Below, one piece after another: positions 28,581 to 35,448 of a stretch of 35,448 nucleotides of DNA. Under the pieces are notes generated by a model. The model had not been told where the DNA came from. It saw only the letters and a list, made by a program, of their open reading frames with translations, and ran no database searches. Made by a program: the position numbers and the translations under genes. Source of the DNA: an uncultured Bacilli bacterium (GTDB taxonomy: Bacteria > Bacillota_I > Bacilli_A > RF39 > UBA660); NCBI GenBank assembly GCA_947627385.1, contig CANQVV010000006.1:1-35448 (forward strand), given 5' to 3'. Positions within the stretch are counted from its first letter, which is position 1. Every line of letters starts with the position of its first letter.

Positions 28581-29453
28581 ATGAAGAAATTAAAATTATT
28601 TAGTTTATTATTTAGTATCTTATTTATTACTAATGCATGTAGTTTAAAAGAAAGTAGTTTAGATGATAATCCATCTATTTATACAACAGTTTATCCCGTT
28701 CAATATATTACAAATTATTTATATGGTGAAGATAGTACTATTGCTAGTATTTATCCCATTGGTGTAGATATTGATAATTATAGTTTAACCCAAAAACAAG
28801 TTGAAGAATATGCCCAAGGGGATTTATTTGTCTATGTTGGCTTAGGCAATGAAAAAGAAATAGCTAAATCATTTTTAAATGAAAATGATAATATTTTAAT
28901 AATTGATGCTGCCTATGGCTTAAATTATCATAATGATATTAGAGAATTATGGTTAGCTCCGAATAATTTCTTAATGTTAACTAAAAATATTAAAAATTCT
29001 TTAAAAGAATATTTAAATAATTCAATTAAAGAAGAAAATGTTGAAGAACGTTATAATGAATTATATGTATCAGTTTCATTAATTGATGCTGAACTGCGTA
29101 GTATTGCTAAGGAAGCCAAAGAAAATGGTAATAATACCTTAGTAGTATCATCAAATACATTTAAATATTTAGAAAATTATGGATTTACAATTATTTCCTT
29201 AGAGGAAATTGAAAAATCTGGTAGTGAAAATGCTTTAAATGATATTAAAAATAAATTTAAAAATTCTAAATATACGACAATAGTAAAACTTGTTTCAGAA
29301 AAAAATACTGAATTGATGCAAGAATTGGTTGATAAAGATAAAGCAACCGTTGTTACTATAAATGATGCTATAACCAAAGATGATAGTGTTGATGATTATG
29401 CCTCAATTCAATATGATAATATTTCTGTAATAAGAAATGTTTTAAGTAAATAA
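28581..29453 (+). CDS. ZnuA/adhesin-type metal-binding lipoprotein, degenerate metal site
   Basis: Lipobox FITNACSLKE; YPVQYITNYLYGEDSTIASIYPIGVDIDNYSLTQKQ family fold signature; canonical histidines missing. Confidence 0.8.
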   Translation: MKKLKLFSLLFSILFITNACSLKESSLDDNPSIYTTVYPVQYITNYLYGEDSTIASIYPIGVDIDNYSLTQKQVEEYAQGDLFVYVGLGNEKEIAKSFLNENDNILIIDAAYGLNYHNDIRELWLAPNNFLMLTKNIKNSLKEYLNNSIKEENVEERYNELYVSVSLIDAELRSIAKEAKENGNNTLVVSSNTFKYLENYGFTIISLEEIEKSGSENALNDIKNKFKNSKYTTIVKLVSEKNTELMQELVDKDKATVVTINDAITKDDSVDDYASIQYDNISVIRNVLSK

Positions 29454-29480
29454 ATACAATAAAATTTATTGTATTTTTTT
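29452..29480. terminator. bidirectional terminator between convergent genes
   Basis: aaatacaat / attgtattt with T-run on + and A-run on the other side. Confidence 0.6.
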
Positions 29481-29822
29481 TAAGCATTCATTAGCGGCAT
29501 TTAAATAACTTCTAGTAAGTAAGCCTGTTCCTAATTTAATACCACCAAAATATCTAATAACTACTATTAAAACATTATTTAAATTATTTTGAATAATTAA
29601 ATTATAAATAGGACTTCCTGCTGTATTACTAGGTTCTTTATCATCACTTTTTTTAACTAAATTATCTATTTTATAAGCATATGGAAAATGTTTAGCTTTT
29701 TTATGTTCTTTTTTTAAATTATTTAAAATTAATTCTATTTCATTTAAGCTATTTACTTCAAAGTAATAAGCAATAAACTTAGATTTTTTAACTTCTAAGG
29801 TATAGGTATTAATTAAATTCAT
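29466..29822 (-). CDS. IMPACT/YigZ family protein, N-terminal domain only
   Basis: KKSKFIAYYFEV; KHFPYAYKI; SDDKEPSNTAGSPIYNLI; VIRYFGGIKLGTGLLTRSY. Confidence 0.85.
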   Translation of the reverse strand: MNLINTYTLEVKKSKFIAYYFEVNSLNEIELILNNLKKEHKKAKHFPYAYKIDNLVKKSDDKEPSNTAGSPIYNLIIQNNLNNVLIVVIRYFGGIKLGTGLLTRSYLNAANECLKKIQ

Positions 29823-29898
29823 CAAAATCACCTAAATATATTTTATCATAGATATGTATTTATGATATAATTTAAATATACAAATAGGTTGTGATAAT

Positions 29899-31032
29899 AT
29901 GTTATATTTTGAAATACCTAATTTTATTATAAAAAGAATTTATATTGTAGAAGAAAATTGTAAATTAGTATATAAAAAATTAGTTGATAATAAATATGTT
30001 TCTTTAAATGAAGAAGAATTAAAGGAAGTAAAAAAATATTTGAATAGAAATAAGTCAAGTATATATTATACTGAAAAATTATCTTCAAGTGCAAAAGATA
30101 ATAATGAATTATCATTTATGGATAATTATTTGCACCAATTTTTAGCTTATTTAAATAAAACTATTCCGAATAATTGCCTTGATAATTTTTATACTAATTT
30201 ACAAACTTTAAAAATTAATTTAAATTTACAAGTTTTAGATGAACCAATTACTGATGAAGTGAAGGCAAATATTAATTCTAGTTATGATATAGAGAATAAT
30301 TCTATATTTATTGATCCTAATTCTATAAGACAATATCGATTAATTGCTCAAAAAACTTCTAATCCTGATGAATTTTTATGGTCAAATATTAGTCATGATT
30401 TAATTCATGAATTATTTCATATGGCCAGTAGTAAAAATTTTGGTAAAGGAGGATTTGTTTGTGGCTTTGACAGACAACCAGCTATTCATACCTATGAAGA
30501 AAATCGTGGCCTTACAGAAGGATTTACCGAAGTTTTAGCTTGTGCTTGTGTACCAAATGCTTTTGAATTTTCTTGTAATTATTTTATTGAAGAAATGCTT
30601 GTTAATCAACTCTTAATGACAGTTGGTGTTCAAGTAGTAATGGAGTCTTATTTTAATAATTTGGGTATTAAAACAATTGCAGAAAAATTATGTGAATTTG
30701 ACCATGACTTTGATGAAGCTTTATTTTTGTTTGAACTAATAGAAATAAATTTTAATTTAGATAAAAATTCTCCTAGTAATATTTTAGCAAGAATAGAGAT
30801 GAGACTTTTATATTATTTTGAAGCTAAAATTGACACAGATATTTTAAATAATGTTAAAAATGAAGATATAATAAAACAAATTGAAACATATAAAAGTTAT
30901 TTAGTAACTAGGGATATTTTGGAAGTTCGAAAAGAAAATACCCCAAAATATGATGGAATAGAAATAGTACTTGATAATTTTAGCCAATTTGAAAAAGATG
31001 TAAGAGAAAGATTAGAGAGTAGAAAAGTTTAA
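29899..31032 (+). CDS. uncharacterised protein with HExxH zincin-like motif
   Basis: ISHDLIHELFHMASSKNFGKGG; downstream ENRGLTEGFTEVLA. Confidence 0.7.
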   Translation: MLYFEIPNFIIKRIYIVEENCKLVYKKLVDNKYVSLNEEELKEVKKYLNRNKSSIYYTEKLSSSAKDNNELSFMDNYLHQFLAYLNKTIPNNCLDNFYTNLQTLKINLNLQVLDEPITDEVKANINSSYDIENNSIFIDPNSIRQYRLIAQKTSNPDEFLWSNISHDLIHELFHMASSKNFGKGGFVCGFDRQPAIHTYEENRGLTEGFTEVLACACVPNAFEFSCNYFIEEMLVNQLLMTVGVQVVMESYFNNLGIKTIAEKLCEFDHDFDEALFLFELIEINFNLDKNSPSNILARIEMRLLYYFEAKIDTDILNNVKNEDIIKQIETYKSYLVTRDILEVRKENTPKYDGIEIVLDNFSQFEKDVRERLESRKV

Positions 31033-31099
31033 AATATGATATAATTTAAAATGAAAAGGGAAAAAATATTATATAGGGATACTTAAAGTGGTGAGGCAT

Positions 31100-32893
31100 A
31101 TGTTAGAAGAAAAATTAAAATTAATACCCCATCTTCCTGGCAGTTATCAAATGCGTGATAAAGATGGAATAGTTATTTATGTAGGTAAAGCCAAAGATTT
31201 ATATAAAAGAGTAAATAGTTATTTTAAAGGAACGGTTACTGGTAAAACTAGAAAAATGGTTAGTGAAATAGTAGATTTTACTTATATTGTAACTAGTTCT
31301 GAAACTGAGGCTTTTATAACTGAAATTAATTTAATTAAAGAATATAATCCTAAATATAATATTTTACTTAAAGATGATAAAAGCTATCCTTATATAGAAT
31401 ATATATCAAAACCATATCCTAGGGTAAAAGTATCTAGATATTTAAATATTAAAAGAAGAGATAAAAAATTAATATTTGGTCCCTATCCTAATGCTTATGC
31501 CGCCAGAAGAATAGTTAAATTGATTAATCGCTTGTATCCTTTAAAAAAATGTGAAGGGATGCCTAAACAAGTGTGTTTATATTATCATATTGGTGAATGT
31601 CTTGGTTATTGTACTAAAAATGTTGATTCTGAGAAATTAAAAATTATGGAAGAGGAAATTTTAGGTTTCTTACGAGGTAATGATAAAATATTAAAAGATA
31701 AATTAATGGCTAAAATTCAAACTTATGCTGATACATTAAATTATGAAATGGCCAAAGAATTAACCGAAGAATTACAATATATTAATGTTGTGCTAGATCG
31801 CCAAAAAGTAGAATTACATGATTTTGTTAATCGAGATATTATTGGTACATATTTAGATAAAGGACATATAGGTATTAATATTTTATTTATCAGAAACAAT
31901 AAATTAATAGGTAGTCATAATGAACTTTTAACAATAAAAATAGATCCTGATGAAGAATTAAATTATTATATTATGAATTTTTATACTCGTCATGAAATAC
32001 CCAAAGAAATCTTAGTAGACAAAGTAATTTATAAAGATATATTAAGTGATTTAATTAAAGCTAATTTTGTTATTCCCGAAAAAGGAATGAAAAGAAAACT
32101 TTTAAATATGGCTATTACTAATGCTAAAATTTATTTAGAAAATGAAATTACTAGGGTAGAAAGAGAAGAGGAAAGAACTGTTGATGCTAATGAAAATTTA
32201 GCAAAATTATTAAATATTTCTAATTTAAGAAGAATAGATGCGTTTGATAATTCTAATCTTTTTGGTTCATTTTCTGTAAGTGGAATGGTTGTTTTTAAAG
32301 ATGGCGTACCTTATAAAAAAGATTATCGGAAATATAAAGTTAGTGTTGATAAAAATGATGATTATAATACGATGAAGGAAGTTATTTACAGAAGGTATTA
32401 TCGAGCTCTTTTAGAAAAAACTGAATTGCCAGATTTAATTATTGTTGATGGTGGTATTAATCAAATTAATGCTTGTTTAGATATTTTAAATAGTTTAAAT
32501 TTAGCAATTAAAGTAGTTGGTTTAAAGAAAAATGATAAACATCGAACCAATGAACTTATTGATGGTGATACTTATAGAGTTATCGAGTTAGATAAAGATA
32601 GTAATGTTTTTCATTATTTAACGCGTATTCAAGATGAAGTTCATAGATTTACTATTACTTATCATAAAACTTTAAGAAGTAAAGGTAGTATTAGTAGTAT
32701 TTTAGATAATATTGAAGGTATAGGTAATATTAGAAAAAAAGAATTAATTAAGAAATATGGCAATATCAATAATATTATGAATGCGAGTATTGAAGATTTA
32801 ACGAAAATTATACCTGAAAAAGTAGCAAAAGATTTAAAAAACTTTTTAGAAGCCAGAGAAAATGCTAAGAAAGAGGAAAGTAACAATGAATGA
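31100..32893 (+). CDS. uvrC: UvrABC system protein C
   Basis: GIY-YIG LIPHLPGSYQMRDKDGIVIYVGKAKDLYKRVNSYF; RNase H-like IDAFDNSNLFGSFSVSGMVVFKDG; C-terminal HhH IEGIGNIRKKELIKKYG. Confidence 0.97.
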   Translation: MLEEKLKLIPHLPGSYQMRDKDGIVIYVGKAKDLYKRVNSYFKGTVTGKTRKMVSEIVDFTYIVTSSETEAFITEINLIKEYNPKYNILLKDDKSYPYIEYISKPYPRVKVSRYLNIKRRDKKLIFGPYPNAYAARRIVKLINRLYPLKKCEGMPKQVCLYYHIGECLGYCTKNVDSEKLKIMEEEILGFLRGNDKILKDKLMAKIQTYADTLNYEMAKELTEELQYINVVLDRQKVELHDFVNRDIIGTYLDKGHIGINILFIRNNKLIGSHNELLTIKIDPDEELNYYIMNFYTRHEIPKEILVDKVIYKDILSDLIKANFVIPEKGMKRKLLNMAITNAKIYLENEITRVEREEERTVDANENLAKLLNISNLRRIDAFDNSNLFGSFSVSGMVVFKDGVPYKKDYRKYKVSVDKNDDYNTMKEVIYRRYYRALLEKTELPDLIIVDGGINQINACLDILNSLNLAIKVVGLKKNDKHRTNELIDGDTYRVIELDKDSNVFHYLTRIQDEVHRFTITYHKTLRSKGSISSILDNIEGIGNIRKKELIKKYGNINNIMNASIEDLTKIIPEKVAKDLKNFLEARENAKKEESNNE

Positions 32894-34043
32894 AGAAGCA
32901 GCCAAAAAAATTGAAGAAATAATTAAGCATTATAATATAAAGGGAAAATGTATTAATATTGAAGAAAATCATACCGGTAACATTAATAGTACTTATATAA
33001 TTACGATGGAAGATGATTTAGGTAATATAAAACATTATATTGTTCAAAGAATTAATACGAATGCTTTTAAAAGACCAGATTTGTTAATGCATAATATTGA
33101 AAGTATAACTAATCATTTAAGTAGAGAATTAAAAGCTTTAAATGATAATAAACATCAAGCCTTAGAGTTAGTTAAAACTATTGATGATGAAGTATATTGT
33201 TATATATTACAAGGAGATAATAGAGAATATTATCGTATATATAATTATATTGAAAACTCTAAATCTTATGATATTGTTAAAGATTGTGAAACTGCTTATA
33301 AAGTAGGACAAGCTTTTGGAAATTTTCAAATGTTGTTACGTGATTTTCCTATTAATTCTTTGGCCTTTACTATTCCGGATTTTCATAATACACCAAAAAG
33401 ATTTGCTCAATTGGAAGAAGATATTTTTAATGGCTTAAAAAAAAGAATTCCGGAAATAGGACAAGAATTTTATACAATATATTTAAATAAAAAACGTTAT
33501 GGCCAAATAATTAATGCATTAAATGAGGGAAGAATTCCTTGGCGGGTTACCCATAATGATACAAAGGTTAATAATGTTATGATCGATGCAACTACTGATG
33601 AATTTTTAGCTGTTATTGATTTAGATACTGTTATGCCAGGTAGTCTTCTTTATGATTATGGTGATGGTATTCGTTCAACGGCGGCTACGGCTTTTGAAAA
33701 TGAAACTGATTTAAGTAAAGTAGGATTGGATTTAGAATTATTTAAAGCATACACTGATGGCTTTTTAAGTGAAATGGCATCTTGTATAACCGAAGAAGAA
33801 GTAGCGTTAATGGGTGAGTCAATTCGAATAATTACTTTGGAACTTGCTATTAGATTTTTAGATGATTATATTGTTGGTGATATGTATTTTAAAGTTGATC
33901 CTAATAGGCCTCGGCATAATTTAGAAAGAGCCCAAAATCAATTAGCCTTAGCCCAAGATATTGCCAAAAAAATGCCAGATATTGAAAAATATATAAAAGA
34001 GTGTTATAAAAGATATAGAGGAAAAAGTAGAATTATTATTTAA
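32886..34043 (+). CDS. APH-fold phosphotransferase, N-acetylhexosamine 1-kinase-like
   Basis: WRVTHNDTKVNNVMID and AVIDLDTVMPGSLLYDYGDGIRS; ATG 32886 overlaps uvrC end. Confidence 0.85.
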   Translation: MNEEAAKKIEEIIKHYNIKGKCINIEENHTGNINSTYIITMEDDLGNIKHYIVQRINTNAFKRPDLLMHNIESITNHLSRELKALNDNKHQALELVKTIDDEVYCYILQGDNREYYRIYNYIENSKSYDIVKDCETAYKVGQAFGNFQMLLRDFPINSLAFTIPDFHNTPKRFAQLEEDIFNGLKKRIPEIGQEFYTIYLNKKRYGQIINALNEGRIPWRVTHNDTKVNNVMIDATTDEFLAVIDLDTVMPGSLLYDYGDGIRSTAATAFENETDLSKVGLDLELFKAYTDGFLSEMASCITEEEVALMGESIRIITLELAIRFLDDYIVGDMYFKVDPNRPRHNLERAQNQLALAQDIAKKMPDIEKYIKECYKRYRGKSRIII

Positions 34044-34064
34044 CTTACCTAAGGTAAGTTAAAT

Positions 34065-34138
34065 GCCAAATTAGTTTAGTGGTAAAACAAGGCACTCGTA
34101 ATGCTTAGCCGTGAGTTCGATTCTCACATTTGGCACCA
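34065..34138 (+). tRNA. tRNA-Thr (CGT anticodon), CCA encoded
   Basis: Acceptor GCCAAAT/ATTTGGC; D arm GTTT-AAAC; anticodon arm AGGCA-CTCGTAA-TGCTT; T arm GTGAG-TTCGATT-CTCAC. Confidence 0.95.
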
Positions 34139-34186
34139 GATTGATAGGAAACTCGAAAGATTCGAGTATAAATATAAAACAAATAT

Positions 34187-34213
34187 AAAACGACTTGTCA
34201 AAAAGTCGTTTTT
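34187..34213 (+). terminator. intrinsic terminator after tRNA-Thr
   Basis: aaaacgactt / aagtcgtttt, loop gtcaaa, T-run. Confidence 0.75.
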
Positions 34214-34223
34214 ATGTTATTAT
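34195..34223 (+). promoter_or_regulatory. promoter of the antisense RNA
   Basis: TTGTCA (34195-34200), 17 nt, TATTAT (34218-34223). Confidence 0.6.
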
Positions 34224-34229
34224 GAATAT

Positions 34230-34345
34230 GTCAAGGAAACTTGCATAAAATAAAAAAGGGAACATTCAGTTTTGCAAGTTGAATGTCTACCCAATTAATA
34301 TTGTTTAGACATTTAATTCATGTAAGAATTAAGTGTCATTTTTTT
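34230..34345 (+). ncRNA. putative type I antitoxin antisense RNA, about 115 nt
   Basis: Promoter above; terminator gacatttaattc (34308-34319) / gaattaagtgtc (34326-34337) + T7; convergent to and overlapping the toxin transcript. Confidence 0.55.
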
Positions 34346-34428
34346 ATAACTACTATCATAACGATAAGGAGAAATAAAATGATAGCAATGAGCTTTAGAA
34401 CTTTTATAACAAAAGTCTTAGTTTTCAT
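34336..34428 (-). CDS. 30-aa hydrophobic peptide, candidate type I toxin
   Basis: MKTKTFVIKVLKLIAIILFLLIVMIVVIKK*; SD gaggagg; not in the supplied ORF track. Confidence 0.65.
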   Translation of the reverse strand: MKTKTFVIKVLKLIAIILFLLIVMIVVIKK

Positions 34429-34493
34429 CTTTATCAAACCTCCTCTCTATAAGAGATTTGGTAGACACTCAACAACTAATATTCTCTACGAAA

Positions 34494-34522
34494 ATTATAT
34501 CAAACGATTGTTCTTTATACAA
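34494..34522 (-). promoter_or_regulatory. promoter of the 30-aa peptide transcript
   Basis: Minus strand TTGTAT (34522-34517), 17 nt, TATAAT (34499-34494). Confidence 0.6.
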
Positions 34523-34862
34523 TAGAATTTAAAAAAAATTATAATCACAATCAAAAAATAGATGAAGATGATTTAAATAAATTATTTAATATAATAGAAA
34601 AGACATTGCAATATACAAAAGATATTCATGTTTATGGATGTAGTAATTTAGAAATATCAATATTGAAGAATTAAACAATATTAATTTGAGATTAAAAAGT
34701 AACAGTTCTTGGATCACATTTATATTTTTTTCTAATTCAGTATAATTGGTTTAATTTCTAGTTTTTTCATTATAACTAGCTCCTTTCTTAATTCATTCAA
34801 TTTACGTCAACTCCTTATTCTTAATAAGAAGTTACCATTTTTTGTACAATATTAAAAGATAC

Positions 34863-34918
34863 TATAAAAATGTCGTTTTAAGTCCGTTTAATTTTGTAGG
34901 AAAACCTACATTTTTATA
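34863..34918. repeat. palindromic element B
   Basis: tataaaaatgt (34863-34873) / acatttttata (34908-34918), inner gtagg-aaaa-cctac (34896-34909). Confidence 0.6.
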
Positions 34919-35001
34919 TTGCCTTTAACAATTTTTTTGCAATTTTTTGCAAAAATTTTTCTAAAAAAAAGGAAATAGAGATAAAAAAGCGTAAATATAA
35001 A

Positions 35002-35271
35002 GTGAAAGGAGGGAAAAATATCACGCTTCAAGAAGAAAGGCCTATTCTAATGTATGATCGAATATTTAAAACTATAATAGGGAATCATAAAGATCCTAAA
35101 ATCTTAGAATATGTCTTAAAAGATATATTAGAAGAAGAAGTCCATATAAAGGAATTTGTGAATACTAATTTAAAGGTAAGGAATAAAAATGAAAGAGTAA
35201 AAGTAACAGATTTGATAGTAACAAGTAGTAAAGGAAAAGAAATATTAGTTGAAGTGATAGTGCTAATATAA
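35002..35271 (+). pseudogene. Rpn-family nuclease/putative transposase, N-terminal part only
   Basis: RPILMYDRIFKTIIGNHKDPKILEYVLKDILEEE...RVKVTDLIVTSSKGKEILVEV; reading frame ends inside palindrome C. Confidence 0.7.
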
Positions 35272-35330
35272 AAATGTAGGAAAAGACGAATATAAAAATG
35301 TCGAAAAACCTACAAAATTATATTAGCACT
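35259..35330. repeat. 72-bp palindromic (MITE-like) element C
   Basis: agtgctaatata (35259-35270) / tatattagcact (35319-35330); inner atgtagg / cctac and gac / gtc. Confidence 0.65.
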
Positions 35331-35448
35331 TTTAATATGGTCATTTATAATAGTTATGGATATAAAAATCCTAGAAAGACTCTTATAATAAAAACTAGAT
35401 AAGTCAAGTAATACAAAATTTGATAAAATTAATCTAGGAGGATGAAAT

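Noticed and set aside
34283-34525. 80-aa + strand ORF in the track
   Set aside because: No plausible SD; it is antisense to the better-supported 30-aa peptide and its promoter, and its composition is not protein-like.
34680-34850. Possible minus-strand peptide MNELRKELVIMKKLEIKPIILN with SD, considered as a second type I toxin or a recombinase N-terminus
   Set aside because: Not hydrophobic and too short to identify; the nearby hairpin (34809-34833) could be a plain terminator.
1-35448. CRISPR array
   Set aside because: No regularly spaced 20-40 nt direct repeats were seen; repeats found are short palindromes or dispersed motifs.
1-35448. Alternative genetic code (UGA = Trp) given the Mollicutes-like AT richness
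   Set aside because: Long genes use TGG for Trp and several end at TGA (for example uvrC, the BY-kinase), consistent with the standard code.

Overview
AT-rich, standard-code, low-GC Gram-positive-like chromosome segment (Bacilli/Mollicutes-related is an inference). Main content is a surface-polysaccharide locus on the + strand, with these parts: sortase and anchored protein; fused Wzz/BY-kinase; PHP phosphatase; LCP ligase; VanZ; initiating sugar transferase; several GT2s; FAD oxidoreductase; two-domain HAD protein; Wzy-like protein; LicD; Wzx; a second VanZ; GT39-like protein; LicC-like cytidylyltransferase; and NagD-type HAD. A small block of toxin-antitoxin/defence-type genes interrupts it: AAA_14/DUF4143, AbiEi/AbiEii and Panacea. 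Downstream are a phosphodiester glycosidase/GT2-GtrA/PAP2 operon, a zinc-type lipoprotein lacking its canonical histidines, an IMPACT-family protein, an HExxH protein, uvrC, a phosphotransferase and tRNA-Thr(CGT). Both window ends carry broken Rpn-family nuclease genes associated with short palindromic elements. The strongest unannotated signal is at 34195-34522. A 30-aa hydrophobic peptide ORF lies on the minus strand and is missing from the ORF track. It has its own promoter and Shine-Dalgarno, a leader complementary to its own 3' end, and a convergent promoter/terminator pair for an antisense RNA: the architecture of a type I toxin-antitoxin locus. A second notable observation is that the AbiEii toxin frame has no ATG/GTG/TTG upstream of its catalytic motif; the expected start is ATA. 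All calls were made by reading the sequence; no database searches were run.
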